Source: Ralstonia sp. NFACC01 (GTDB lineage Bacteria > Pseudomonadota > Gammaproteobacteria > Burkholderiales > Burkholderiaceae). Taken from it: a stretch of DNA of 64,000 nucleotides. Below the pieces are notes generated by a model. The model did not search any database. It was not told the origin of the DNA and saw only the letters and a program-made list of their open reading frames with translations. How positions within the stretch are numbered: position 1 is the first letter of the stretch; the number at the start of each line of letters is the position of its first letter. The stretch spans positions 372,001 through 436,000 of the forward strand of contig NZ_FOWV01000005.1 in NCBI RefSeq assembly GCF_900115545.1, read 5' to 3'. A program made the position numbers and the translations under genes. Positions 8,682 through 17,140 of the stretch are shown piece after piece.

Positions 8682-9131
8682 ATGTCCACATGTACTGCAC
8701 ACGACGCCACCTTCCTCAGCGAGGTACGCAGCCAGATCACGCTCCCCGCGGCCCAGGCTGCCGTTGCGGCGGCGGTGGAGTCGGCGCAGGCACAGGGGCT
8801 GTGCATCAACGTGGCCGTGGTCGATGGCGGCGGCACGCTCGTGGCTTTTGCGCGCATGTCGGGCGCGTTTCTGCACTCGATCGACATTGCCATCGACAAG
8901 GCTTATACGGCGGCCAGCTTCGGCTTTCCCACCGCGCAGTGGGGCGACTTGCTGGCCGGCGATGAAATGCTGCGCCTGGGGCTGGCCGAGCGCCCGCGAC
9001 TGGTGATGTTTGGCGGTGGCCTGCCGATCATCAACGCGGGCCAGCGCATCGGTGGCATTGGCGTGTCTGGCGGCTCGGCGGAGCAGGACGAAGCGTGTGC
9101 CCGCGCAGGGCTACGCGCGATCGGCCTGTGA
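8682..9131 (+). CDS. GlcG/HbpS-family (DUF336) protein within the meta-cleavage operon
   Basis: A 149-residue member of the GlcG/HbpS (DUF336) family, recognised from the segments VVDGGGTLVAFARM and IGGIGVSGGSAEQDEAC. Some relatives bind haem and others are accessory proteins of catabolic operons; no enzyme activity can be assigned. It sits between dmpB and dmpC, in the same direction and with short gaps (58 and 52 bp). It is therefore probably expressed with the pathway and may protect or assist one of its enzymes. It is absent from the classical dmp operon. Confidence 0.85.
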   Translation: MSTCTAHDATFLSEVRSQITLPAAQAAVAAAVESAQAQGLCINVAVVDGGGTLVAFARMSGAFLHSIDIAIDKAYTAASFGFPTAQWGDLLAGDEMLRLGLAERPRLVMFGGGLPIINAGQRIGGIGVSGGSAEQDEACARAGLRAIGL

Positions 9132-9183
9132 AGAAGGTCTCTCCTCAACCAAAAGAAGAATCGTCTGTTTCGGGAATCCAACC

Positions 9184-10638
9184 GTGAAGCAATTCCTCAA
9201 TTTCATCAATGGCGAGTTCGTCGCCACCCACAAGACGTTCGAGAACCGCGCGCCGGTGGATAACAGCGTGATCGGCCTGGTTCACGAGGCTGGTCAGGCA
9301 GAGGTGGATGCCGCCGTCGCTGCTGCGCGAGCCGCGTTGCAAGGCGACTGGGGCCGGATGACCGTGGTCAAGCGCGTCGAGTTGCTGCATGCGGTGGCAG
9401 ACGAGATCAATCGGCGTTTTGACGATTTCCTTGAAGCCGAACTGGCTGACACAGGTAAGCCGCGCAGCTTGGCCGCGCACATCGACATTCCGCGCGGCGC
9501 GGCCAACTTCAAGGTGTTTGCCGACATCGTGAAGAACGTGCCGACCGAGAGTTTCGAGATGGCTACGCCCGACGGCGGTACTGCCGTCAGCTATGCGCTG
9601 CGTTCGCCGCTGGGTGTGGTGGCTGTGGTGTGCCCTTGGAACTTGCCGCTGCTACTGATGACGTGGAAGGTGGGGCCCGCGCTGGCTTGCGGCAACACCG
9701 TCATCGTCAAGCCCTCGGAAGAGACGCCAGCCACGGCCACGCTGCTGGGTGAGGTCATGGCGCACGTGGGTATCCCCAAGGGCGTCTACAACGTCGTGCA
9801 CGGCTTCGGGCCGGGCTCTGCCGGAGAGTTCCTCACGCGACATCCGGGGGTCAACGGCATCACCTTCACCGGTGAGACGCGCACCGGAGAGGCCATCATG
9901 ACCGCGGCTGCCAAAGGCGTGCGACCGGTGAGCTTCGAACTGGGCGGCAAGAACGCGGGCATCGTTTTCGCGGATGCCGATTTCGACAAGGCCGTGGCCG
10001 GCATCACGCGCAGTGCGTTCGAGAACTGCGGGCAGGTCTGCCTGGGCACCGAGCGCGTCTACGTTCAACGGCCGATCTTCGACAAGTTTGTGCAAGCACT
10101 GAAGGAGAAGGCTGAGGCATTGAAGATCGGGCCATCGGGTGAGCCGGGGGTGGGTCTGGGCCCGTTGATCTCCGCCGAGCACAAGGCCAAGGTCATGTCC
10201 TACTACGCACTGGCCCAGGAGGAGGGCGCAACTGTGATCACCGGAGGCGGTGCGCCGGACATGCCCGCCGCGCTGGCCGAGGGCCATTGGGTACAGCCGA
10301 CCATCTGGACCGGGCTGCCGGAAAGCGCCCGCGTGATTCGCGAAGAGATCTTCGGTCCCTGCTGCCACATTGCCCCGTTCGACACCGAGGAAGAAGCCAT
10401 CGCGCTTGCGAACGCCACGGACTACGGCCTGGCCACCACGGTGTGGACGCAAAACCTGGGCACGGCCCACCGCATGGCGCGCGCCGTTGAGGTGGGACTG
10501 TGCTGGATCAACAGCTGGTTCCTGCGCGACCTGCGCACCGCATTCGGCGGCGCCAAGGCATCCGGCATCGGCCGCGAAGGCGGCGTGCATTCGCTGGAGT
10601 TCTATACCGAGCTGCGCAACGTGATGGTGAAGCTATGA
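9184..10638 (+). CDS. dmpC: 2-hydroxymuconic semialdehyde dehydrogenase
   Basis: A 484-residue NAD-dependent aldehyde dehydrogenase that opens the oxalocrotonate branch by oxidising 2-hydroxymuconic semialdehyde. Catalytic residues are visible: general base Glu252 (FELGGKN) and nucleophile Cys286 (FENCGQVCLG). The start is taken as the GTG at 9184 (KQFLNFINGEFV follows), which gives the normal length of about 486 residues. The reading frame stays open far upstream, but that part overlaps the DUF336 gene. It overlaps dmpD by 4 bp. Confidence 0.93.
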   Translation: MKQFLNFINGEFVATHKTFENRAPVDNSVIGLVHEAGQAEVDAAVAAARAALQGDWGRMTVVKRVELLHAVADEINRRFDDFLEAELADTGKPRSLAAHIDIPRGAANFKVFADIVKNVPTESFEMATPDGGTAVSYALRSPLGVVAVVCPWNLPLLLMTWKVGPALACGNTVIVKPSEETPATATLLGEVMAHVGIPKGVYNVVHGFGPGSAGEFLTRHPGVNGITFTGETRTGEAIMTAAAKGVRPVSFELGGKNAGIVFADADFDKAVAGITRSAFENCGQVCLGTERVYVQRPIFDKFVQALKEKAEALKIGPSGEPGVGLGPLISAEHKAKVMSYYALAQEEGATVITGGGAPDMPAALAEGHWVQPTIWTGLPESARVIREEIFGPCCHIAPFDTEEEAIALANATDYGLATTVWTQNLGTAHRMARAVEVGLCWINSWFLRDLRTAFGGAKASGIGREGGVHSLEFYTELRNVMVKL

Positions 10639-11486
10639 GCACGATCAACCTTGAAGGCGCGGATGCCCGCTACGTCCGCACCGGTGCCGTACAGACCTAC
10701 GTGCACGATGTCGGGCAGGGCGCACCGGTGCTGCTCATACACGGGTCAGGCCCGGGTGTGAGCGCATGGGTCAACTGGCGGCCGGTCATGCCTGCGCTGG
10801 CCCGGCAGCGCCGCGTCATTGCGCCCGACATGCTGGGCTTCGGCCTGAGCGACCGGCCCGCGGGGCAGGTCTACAACATGGACGTTTGGGTTCAGCAAGC
10901 CATCGACCTGCTGGATGCCCTTGGATTGCCGCAGGTCGATCTGGTTGGCAATTCCTTTGGCGGCGGATTGTCACTGGCGCTGGCGATCCGGGCGCCCGAG
11001 CGTGTGCGGCGGCTGGTGCTGATGGGCGCGGTGGGTGTGCCGTTTGCCATCACGCCGGCGCTCGATGCGGTGTGGGGCTACACACCATCGCTGGCGGCCA
11101 TGCGCGGTCTGCTCGACGTGTTTGCCTACGACCGCGGCCGTGTGACAGACGAACTTGCGCAACTGCGCTACGAGGCCACCATCGTGCCGGGTGTGCAGGA
11201 GTCCTATGCCGCCATGTTCCCGGCGCCCAGGCAGCGCTGGGTGGATGCCATGGCGAGCGCCGAAGCCGACATCCGCGCGCTGCCGCACGAAACACTGGTG
11301 CTGCACGGGCGGGAGGATCAGGTGATCCCGGTATCGAACTCGCTCACCCTGGCCGACTGGATTCCCAACAGCCAGCTGCACGTCTTCGGTCACTGCGGGC
11401 ACTGGACGCAGATCGAGCACAGCGCCCGCTTTGCCCAACTCGTGAACAACTTCCTGGCCGAAGCCGATGCTGGCGCAGCCACCTGA
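10635..11486 (+). CDS. dmpD: 2-hydroxymuconic semialdehyde hydrolase
   Basis: A 283-residue alpha/beta-hydrolase of the meta-cleavage product hydrolase family. It hydrolyses the ring-cleavage product of alkylcatechols (the hydrolytic branch) to 2-hydroxypentadienoate and an acid. The triad is Ser107 in GNSFGGG, Asp228 in HGREDQV and His256 in GHCGHW; the oxyanion segment HGSGPG is also present. The start codon overlaps the dmpC stop (ATGA). Confidence 0.93.
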   Translation: MSTINLEGADARYVRTGAVQTYVHDVGQGAPVLLIHGSGPGVSAWVNWRPVMPALARQRRVIAPDMLGFGLSDRPAGQVYNMDVWVQQAIDLLDALGLPQVDLVGNSFGGGLSLALAIRAPERVRRLVLMGAVGVPFAITPALDAVWGYTPSLAAMRGLLDVFAYDRGRVTDELAQLRYEATIVPGVQESYAAMFPAPRQRWVDAMASAEADIRALPHETLVLHGREDQVIPVSNSLTLADWIPNSQLHVFGHCGHWTQIEHSARFAQLVNNFLAEADAGAAT

Positions 11487-11511
11487 ACCACTCTCTTACG
11501 CAGACCTTCCC

Positions 11512-12294
11512 ATGGACGCTCTCAAGATCCAACACTACGGCGATGCGCTCTACGAATCGCTGCGCTCGCGCACACCGGTGGAGCCGCTGACCGACCGCGA
11601 ACCCGGCATCACCATCGACGACGCCTACCAGATCCAGCTGCGCATGATCAGCCGCCGCATCGAAGCCGGCGAAACCGTGATCGGCAAGAAGATCGGCGTG
11701 ACCAGCCAGATCGTGATGGACATGCTTGGCGTGAACCAGCCCGACTTCGGCCATCTGCTCTCGGGCATGGTTTTCAACGAGGGCGAGCCGGTCGACACCG
11801 GCAAGATGATCGCGCCGAAGGCCGAGGCCGAGGTGGCCTTCGTGCTCTCACGGGACCTTTGCGGCCCCGGCGTGACGGCGGCCGACGTGCTGCGCGCGAC
11901 CGACTGCGTGATGCCATGTTTCGAGATCGTCGATTCGCGCATCCGTGACTGGAAGATCAAGATCCAGGACACCGTGGCCGACAACGCCTCGTGCGGCGTC
12001 TTCACGCTGGGCGGCACGCGCCGCAGCCCGCGCGATCTTGATCTGGCGCTGGCCGGCATGGTGCTGGAGAAGAACGGCGAGATCGTGAGCACCTCGTGCG
12101 GTGCCTCCGTCCAGGGCTCGCCTGTGAACGCCGTGGCGTGGCTGGCGAATACGCTGGGGCGGCTTGGCATCGCGCTCAAGGCCGGCGATGTGATTTTGTC
12201 GGGTTCGCAATCGCCGCTCGTGCCGGTCAAGCCGGGTGACAGCCTTCACTGCAGCGTGGGCGGCCTCGGTAGCACCTCGGTGCGCTTCATCTGA
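11512..12294 (+). CDS. dmpE: 2-oxopent-4-enoate hydratase (2-hydroxypenta-2,4-dienoate hydratase)
   Basis: A 260-residue member of the hydratase/decarboxylase family that adds water to 2-hydroxypentadienoate to give 4-hydroxy-2-oxovalerate. Metal-binding acidic residues of the family are visible in KAEAEVAFVL and the following CFEIVDSRI. It is homologous to the decarboxylase DmpH immediately downstream; the two enzymes form a complex in the Dmp and Xyl systems. The start is the ATG at 11512; an upstream GTG/ATG region belongs to dmpD. Confidence 0.92.
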   Translation: MDALKIQHYGDALYESLRSRTPVEPLTDREPGITIDDAYQIQLRMISRRIEAGETVIGKKIGVTSQIVMDMLGVNQPDFGHLLSGMVFNEGEPVDTGKMIAPKAEAEVAFVLSRDLCGPGVTAADVLRATDCVMPCFEIVDSRIRDWKIKIQDTVADNASCGVFTLGGTRRSPRDLDLALAGMVLEKNGEIVSTSCGASVQGSPVNAVAWLANTLGRLGIALKAGDVILSGSQSPLVPVKPGDSLHCSVGGLGSTSVRFI

Positions 12295-12325
12295 CACCCA
12301 ATCGAGCATCGAGGAGACACACACC

Positions 12326-13117
12326 ATGGCACTGAATCGCCAAACCATTGAAGCGCTGGCTGCGCATGTGGAATCCGCGCAGTTGCACGTACGCGACATC
12401 ACCAAGATCACCGACGAATACCCCGACATAGACTGGGCCGATGCCTACGACATCCAGGACGAGATCCGTCGGCGCAAGGAAGCGCGCGGGCTGAAGATCG
12501 TCGGCTTGAAGGCGGGGCTGACCTCCTTCGCGAAGATGAAGCAAATGGGCGTTGAAACGCCGGTCTTCGGCTTCGTGAGCGAGGACATGGCCCGTGCGGA
12601 GGGCAGTGAAATTCGCATGTCGGAGCTGATCCATCCCAAGGTGGAAGCCGAGATCTGCATCGTCACAAAGGCTGCGCTGCGTGGTCCGGGCTGCCATGTC
12701 GGCAATGTGCTGGCGGCAATCGACTTCGTGATCCCGGCTGTCGAGATCATTGACAGCCGGTACCGCGATTTCAAGTTTGACCTCAAGAGCGTGATTGCCG
12801 ATAACACGTCGGCCGCGCGTTTCGTGGTCGGTGGCCGTTCCCGCGGTCTGGAGGAGCTGGACCTGCGCACCCTGGGCGTGGTGCTGGAGAAGAATGGCCG
12901 CGCTGTCGCCATGGCGGCGGGCGCTGCCGTGCTTGGCCACCCGGCGGCCGCCGTGGCCATGATGGCCAACCACCTCGGCGCACGAGGCCAGGAGATCCCG
13001 GCTGGCACCTTCATCATGACCGGCGGCGTCACCGAGGCGATTGCGGTGGCAGCAGGCGACAGCGTATGCGTGCGTTTCCAGGATCTGGGCAACGTGTCGA
13101 TGCGCTTCGTGAATTGA
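12326..13117 (+). CDS. dmpH: 4-oxalocrotonate decarboxylase
   Basis: A 263-residue enzyme of the same hydratase/decarboxylase family as DmpE. It decarboxylates 2-oxo-3-hexenedioate to 2-hydroxypentadienoate. Diagnostic segments are [16 protein letters not shown] and [11 protein letters not shown] with the acidic metal ligands. It is preceded by GAGGAGACACACACC. Here dmpH follows dmpE directly, whereas in the Pseudomonas dmp operon it lies after dmpG; the adjacency fits the known DmpE-DmpH complex. Confidence 0.92.
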   Translation: MALNRQTIEALAAHVESAQLHVRDITKITDEYPDIDWADAYDIQDEIRRRKEARGLKIVGLKAGLTSFAKMKQMGVETPVFGFVSEDMARAEGSEIRMSELIHPKVEAEICIVTKAALRGPGCHVGNVLAAIDFVIPAVEIIDSRYRDFKFDLKSVIADNTSAARFVVGGRSRGLEELDLRTLGVVLEKNGRAVAMAAGAAVLGHPAAAVAMMANHLGARGQEIPAGTFIMTGGVTEAIAVAAGDSVCVRFQDLGNVSMRFVN

Positions 13118-13154
13118 ATGCCAAGTTGAACATTGCGTATTGGAGACCGCGACC

Positions 13155-14090
13155 ATGACTCAAAAGATCAAATGCGCCCTGATCGGCCCCGGCAACATTG
13201 GCACCGATCTGCTGGCCAAACTGCAGCGCAGCCCCGTGCTGGAACCTGTGTGGATGGTGGGCATCGACCCGGAATCCGACGGGCTCAAGCGTGCCCGCGA
13301 GATGGGCATCAAGACCACGGCAGACGGTGTCGACGGCCTGCTTCCGCACGTGCTGGCCGACGGCGTGCAGATTGCCTTTGACGCCACCAGCGCCTATGTG
13401 CATGCGGAGAACTCCCGCAAGCTCAATGCGCTGGGCGTGTTGATGATTGACCTCACACCTGCGGCCATTGGCCCGTATTGCGTGCCGCCGGTTAACCTGA
13501 AAGAGCACCTCGGTCGCGCCGAGATGAACGTCAACATGGTGACCTGCGGCGGGCAGGCCACCATCCCGATGGTGGCGGCCGTCAGCCGCGTGCAACCCGT
13601 GGCGTATGGCGAGATCGTTGCTACGGTGTCGAGCCGGTCGGTGGGGCCGGGCACCCGCAAGAACATCGACGAATTCACGCGCACCACGGCCGGTGCGGTC
13701 GAGCGCGTGGGTGGAGCGAAGAAGGGCAAGGCCATCATCGTCATCAACCCCGCCGAGCCACCGCTGATCATGCGCGATACCGTGCATTGCCTGACGGAAA
13801 CTGAGCCGGATCAGGCGGCCATCACCGCGTCGATCCACGCGATGATCAAAGAGGTACAGAAGTACGTGCCGGGCTACAAGCTCGTCAACGGCCCGGTGTT
13901 CGACGGCAACCGCGTGAGCGTGTTCCTGGAGGTCGAGGGCCTAGGCGATTACCTGCCCAAGTACGCCGGCAACCTCGACATCATGACCGCCGCTGCCGCG
14001 CGCACTGCCGAGATGTTCGCCGAGGAGATCCTCAAGGGTGAACTGACCCTGCGCGCCACCTCGGCCGCCCCCGCCGCTGAAACCGCCTGA
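13155..14090 (+). CDS. dmpF: Acetaldehyde dehydrogenase (acylating)
   Basis: A 311-residue CoA-dependent acetaldehyde dehydrogenase that turns the acetaldehyde released by DmpG into acetyl-CoA. The N-terminal Rossmann motif is [10 protein letters not shown]. The catalytic thiol is Cys131 in MVTCGGQAT, equivalent to Cys132 of DmpF. In the family it forms a channelling complex with the aldolase DmpG, whose gene starts 13 bp downstream. Confidence 0.95.
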   Translation: MTQKIKCALIGPGNIGTDLLAKLQRSPVLEPVWMVGIDPESDGLKRAREMGIKTTADGVDGLLPHVLADGVQIAFDATSAYVHAENSRKLNALGVLMIDLTPAAIGPYCVPPVNLKEHLGRAEMNVNMVTCGGQATIPMVAAVSRVQPVAYGEIVATVSSRSVGPGTRKNIDEFTRTTAGAVERVGGAKKGKAIIVINPAEPPLIMRDTVHCLTETEPDQAAITASIHAMIKEVQKYVPGYKLVNGPVFDGNRVSVFLEVEGLGDYLPKYAGNLDIMTAAAARTAEMFAEEILKGELTLRATSAAPAAETA

Positions 14091-14103
14091 CGAGGAGCCT
14101 CAC

Positions 14104-15150
14104 ATGACTACGCTGCAAGGCAAGAGCATTACCGTTCACGACATGACGTTGCGCGACGGCATGCATCCCAAGCGCCACCTGATGACGCTTGAGCAGATGC
14201 GCTCCATTGCGCAGGGGCTGGACGCCGCCGGAGTTCCCCTGATTGAAGTCACCCACGGCGACGGTCTGGGCGGCTCATCGCTCAACTACGGCTTTCCCGC
14301 GCACAGCGACGAGGAGTACCTGGGTGCAGTCATCCCGCTCATGAAGCAAGCCAAGGTGTCGGCGCTGCTGCTGCCCGGTATTGGCACGGTTGACCATCTC
14401 AAAATGGCGCGTGAACTCGGCGTGCATACGATTCGCGTGGCCACGCACTGCACTGAGGCCGACGTCTCGGAGCAGCACATCAGCTACGCGCGCAAGCTCG
14501 ATATGGACACCGTCGGCTTTCTAATGATGGCGCATATGAACAGCCCCGAAGGCTTGGTCAAGCAAGCCAAGCTGATGGAGAGCTACGGCGCCAACTGCAT
14601 CTACATCACCGACTCAGCCGGCTACATGCTGCCCGATGACGTGAAGGCGCGCCTTGCTGCCGTGCGCGACGCGCTCGAGCCTGAGACCGAACTGGGTTTC
14701 CATGGCCACCACAACCTGGCCATGGGCATTGCCAACTCCATTACCGCGATCGAATGCGGTGCTACGCGCATCGATGCGGCTGCAGCGGGGCTGGGAGCCG
14801 GTGCAGGCAATACGCCAATGGAGGTGCTGGTGGCGGTGTGCGACCGCATGGGCATCAAGACCGGCGTGGATGTTTGGAAGATTCAGGACGTGGCTGAAGA
14901 CCTTGTGGTGCCCATCATGGATTTCCCCATCCGCATCGACCGCGATGCGCTCACGCTCGGCTATGCCGGTGTGTACGGAAGCTTCCTGCTGTTCGCCAAA
15001 CGTGCAGAAAAGAAATACGGTGTACCGGCGCGTGATCTGCTGGTCGAACTGGGCCGGCGCGGCATGGTGGGCGGTCAGGAAGACATGATCGAGGACACGG
15101 CACTCACCATGGCTCGTCAGCGCGGCATCCTGGCAGCGCAGGCGGCCTGA
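14104..15150 (+). CDS. dmpG: 4-hydroxy-2-oxovalerate aldolase
   Basis: A 348-residue aldolase of the HMGL-like/DmpG family that splits 4-hydroxy-2-oxovalerate into pyruvate and acetaldehyde. The DMTLRDGMH motif supplies the catalytic Arg and the metal-binding Asp, and [11 protein letters not shown] supplies the metal-binding histidines. The C-terminal communication domain that docks DmpF is present. GAGGAGCCTCAC precedes the ATG. Confidence 0.95.
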   Translation: MTTLQGKSITVHDMTLRDGMHPKRHLMTLEQMRSIAQGLDAAGVPLIEVTHGDGLGGSSLNYGFPAHSDEEYLGAVIPLMKQAKVSALLLPGIGTVDHLKMARELGVHTIRVATHCTEADVSEQHISYARKLDMDTVGFLMMAHMNSPEGLVKQAKLMESYGANCIYITDSAGYMLPDDVKARLAAVRDALEPETELGFHGHHNLAMGIANSITAIECGATRIDAAAAGLGAGAGNTPMEVLVAVCDRMGIKTGVDVWKIQDVAEDLVVPIMDFPIRIDRDALTLGYAGVYGSFLLFAKRAEKKYGVPARDLLVELGRRGMVGGQEDMIEDTALTMARQRGILAAQAA

Positions 15151-15187
15151 CTATCGCCGGCCATTGCAAATACCAAGGAGGAAAGCC

Positions 15188-15379
15188 ATGCCGTTTGCAC
15201 AGATCTACATGATCGAAGGTCGCACCACCGAGCAGAAGCGCGCCGTAATCGACAAGGTTACGACCGCCCTTGTCGAGGCGACCGGCGCTCCGAAGGAGAA
15301 CGTCCGGGTATGGATCCATGACGTGCCAAAGGAGAACTGGGGCATTGCGGGCGTGTCGGCAAAGGATCTGGGGCGGTAG
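15188..15379 (+). CDS. dmpI: 4-oxalocrotonate tautomerase
   Basis: A 63-residue 4-oxalocrotonate tautomerase that converts 2-hydroxymuconate to 2-oxo-3-hexenedioate. After removal of Met the catalytic Pro1, Arg11 and Arg39 are all in register with the classical enzyme. Position 50, Phe in the classical enzyme, is Trp here (KENWGIAG), a conservative active-site change. AAGGAGGAAAGCC precedes the start. It is the last gene of the operon and is followed by an intrinsic terminator. Confidence 0.93.
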   Translation: MPFAQIYMIEGRTTEQKRAVIDKVTTALVEATGAPKENVRVWIHDVPKENWGIAGVSAKDLGR

Positions 15380-15491
15380 CTCAACTGCCCTGGGTCCCCG
15401 GATTTGGCAGCCGTAGCAGGGCGGAGTTTTACGGGCGATTCAGCGAGAATGATCGATGCATGTCGCTCGCGGCACCCCGCCGTGGATGTGG

Positions 15492-15530
15492 AAAAACCCC
15501 GGCAGCTTCGGCTCGCCGGGGTTTTTTGTT
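15492..15530 (+). terminator. Intrinsic terminator of the phenol/meta-cleavage operon
   Basis: An AACCCCGGC stem pairs with GCCGGGGTT around an 11-nt loop and is followed by TTTTTTGTTTT. It lies 113 bp after the dmpI stop codon and closes the rightward catabolic operon. The A-run on its 5' side could also let it work from the other strand. Confidence 0.85.
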
Positions 15531-15671
15531 TTAAGCGCAGCCGACCATCTGCAGATGCTCGCAGTCTTGACCGGTTCGTACTCGCAAAAAGGGCGGGCGA
15601 GCCCCAACAAGCCCCAACGCCGATGCTGCAACAAGGGCGCCGCGGCCTATGCGCTGGGCCTCGCCCATGAA

Positions 15672-15866
15672 TCAGCGGGGTTGCTCGGGGTGTTCTGGCG
15701 AGTCCGTCGTGCTGGTTGCGGAATGCTTGGGGGCTGCGGCGCGCGCGGACAGGGCACGCAAAAATTCACGCGCAGCGCCAACACCTTTCTGATATTTGGC
15801 GAGCGAATTGCCAGCCGGGGAATCGACGGATTGGGAGATCGAGCGGGTCACGGCATTCCTCTTCAT
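15672..15866 (-). CDS. Small hypothetical protein (64 aa) downstream of a structured region
   Basis: An ORF of 64 codons starting at ATG 15866 (MKRNAVTRSISQSVDSPAGN...). I do not recognise a family. It is rich in Ala, Ser and Arg with a Pro/Ser-rich tail and has no signal peptide or membrane segment. No clear Shine-Dalgarno sequence precedes the ATG, and the frame stays open upstream. It may be a real small gene because a conspicuously structured stretch (15922-16098) lies just upstream in its transcription direction. It could equally be a chance ORF in GC-rich DNA. Confidence 0.35.
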   Translation of the reverse strand: MKRNAVTRSISQSVDSPAGNSLAKYQKGVGAAREFLRALSARAAAPKHSATSTTDSPEHPEQPR

Positions 15867-15921
15867 GTGATGAACGGAACCGCGCCCAACCCATGGGAGA
15901 GGGGTGGGCGAGCACAGGCAA

Positions 15922-16098
15922 GGTGGAAAACCGATGCGTAACAGTCGGCGCGGCCGAAGCCGCTCATGCCTGGCTCGCCCCAGGAGGGAGACGAAGCCAA
16001 GCCATAGCAATCGAGGGCAAGAACCTATGCTCGGTTCTCACCCGTTACGCACGAGGTTTCCACACCTCGATCGCTTTCCCTATGGCACTGAAAGCGAT
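15922..16098. ncRNA. Candidate structured RNA (riboswitch-like or small RNA), strand uncertain
   Basis: About 180 bp with dense inverted repeats and no convincing ORF. A long-range imperfect stem joins 15922-15942 to 16044-16066 (GCGTAAC pairs with GTTACGC; GGTGGAAAACC pairs with GGTTTCCACACC). Inside it are GCGGC-CGAA-GCCGC, CCTGG-CTCGC-CCAGG and GAACC-TATGCTC-GGTTC. The 3' arm can instead form a local hairpin (CGAGGT-TTCCAC-ACCTCG), so two mutually exclusive folds are possible. ATCGCTTTC at 16070 pairs perfectly with GAAAGCGAT ending at 16098. I could not match it to 6S, tmRNA, RNase P, SRP or a riboswitch consensus I know. Confidence 0.4.
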
Positions 16099-16301
16099 GG
16101 CGCAGAGTGTACCGATGGCCGCTTCGTCTGAGCAGGGGCGAAACTATAAATCAGAATTTGCTGACGACCGGCGCCAATGCCGCCCGGTGTGCCCTGTTGG
16201 ATGACTGGTCTCTCGGTTTCCTGTTGGTCCGGCAACGTCGCCGAGCACTCCCGCAAAGCCCGGCGTACACTAAAAAATCTACTCAGTAGGGGAGAAACAT
16301 C

Positions 16302-16619
16302 ATGCCCGAGACCGACCCCAAGAGCACTTTTCGCGGGCTTCCATTGACTCCCGAACAAGATGCTGAGATTCGTCATTACATAAAGCAAAAGATGCACCGA
16401 GGCGAGCCATGGGACACGCCCGAGTTGGGTGCCATGCTGGACGATATGCTGGAGCCTCCTCCCGGCGAGCTGGAGGAGTCGGATGAATTCCTGGCCGAAG
16501 AGCGAGGCGAAATAGAACGCGCGGCCTCCTCGATTGATGAGGCAATGGATCCGATTGAGGCCAGCGAAGAACTGAACGCCGCGAGAGAATCCGAGGCCAT
16601 GAAGAAGCCGCAGCACTAG
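16302..16619 (+). CDS. Conserved-looking small acidic hypothetical protein (105 aa)
   Basis: A 105-residue, strongly acidic protein without signal peptide or membrane segment. The N-terminal half (LTPEQDAEIRHYIKQKMHRGEPWDTPELGAMLDDML) looks like a folded helical domain. The C-terminal half is Glu-rich and probably helical or disordered. No function can be assigned. A good ribosome binding site (GGGGAGAAACATC) precedes the ATG, which supports it being a gene. It lies alone between the catabolic operon and the cyd operon. Confidence 0.65.
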   Translation: MPETDPKSTFRGLPLTPEQDAEIRHYIKQKMHRGEPWDTPELGAMLDDMLEPPPGELEESDEFLAEERGEIERAASSIDEAMDPIEASEELNAARESEAMKKPQH

Positions 16620-16639
16620 AGGTTGCCGACGGGTGGACG

Positions 16640-17029
16640 TCACCTGTCGCTGACGGCCGCATTGATCTGCAGCACAAGCCGGTCAGGCAGGCTGATGTTC
16701 AGGCGCACGGCCTTCGATCCGATCCTGGTGAGGTCAATGTTGACGAACAGCCAGCATCCGCTGTCGTCCTCGCTGAACATCCTGCATAGCGAATTGACGT
16801 CGTGGGCGAGTGCACGAACATCTTGATCGCCGTCTTCATGCATCGGCTCGACGGCTTCCTGCGCGTTGCGTTTCAGTTCTTCCAGCGTTGCGCCGGAGGT
16901 GTTCACGCACGAGAGGGCTAGCGGCCTCCGTGGCAAAACGTCACGAAAAACGCCGTCGACGGCGGCCCGCTCAAGCGCCCGATACCTCACAACTCCCCTC
17001 AGAAATGGTTTGTCACCCCTTCCATCCAT
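16640..17029 (-). pseudogene. Degenerate HicB-family antitoxin remnant
   Basis: The open frame has 129 codons, but only the middle and end resemble a HicB antitoxin: a segment TSGATLEELKRNAQEAVEP, then CWLFVNIDLTRIGSKAVRLN and ISLPDRLVLQIN. The N-terminal 35-40 residues do not look like the normal HicB start. The protein stops right after the strand that normally leads into the final DNA-binding helix. No hicA toxin gene is adjacent. I read it as a decayed toxin-antitoxin remnant; a functional shortened protein is possible. Confidence 0.6.
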
Positions 17030-17036
17030 GACTAGA

Positions 17037-17084
17037 CTGGATCACATGTGACTTTCTGTGCTGGATCACATGTGACTTTCTGTG
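17037..17084. repeat. Perfect 24-bp tandem repeat containing a TCACATGTGA palindrome
   Basis: Two identical head-to-tail copies (17037-17060 and 17061-17084) of a 24-bp unit beginning CTGGATCACATGTGAC and ending TTTCTGTG. Each contains the perfect 10-bp palindrome TCACATGTGA. They lie between the hicB remnant and cydP, 57 bp before the cydP start. Either they are operator sites for the cyd operon (24-bp phasing is close to two helical turns) or the residual end of a transposable element. No transposase is present. Confidence 0.9.
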
Positions 17085-17140
17085 CCACTGGCCGGGACCC
17101 CCTGCAAGTGGCACCGACGCGCGCCAAGTCTCGTCCGCCC

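Noticed and set aside
15404-15670. 88-codon rightward ORF after dmpI
   Set aside because: It runs through the operon terminator, has no ribosome binding site and no family resemblance.
15922-16098. Identification of the structured stretch as 6S RNA, tmRNA, RNase P RNA, SRP RNA or a known riboswitch
   Set aside because: None of the conserved cores I remember (RNase P GAGGAAAGUC, SRP GGAAGCAGCC, c-di-GMP-I, cobalamin, TPP, FMN, glycine) is present on either strand.
17037-17084. CRP-type binding sites in the 24-bp repeats
   Set aside because: The half sites are in the wrong order and spacing (TCACATGTGA instead of TGTGA-N6-TCACA).
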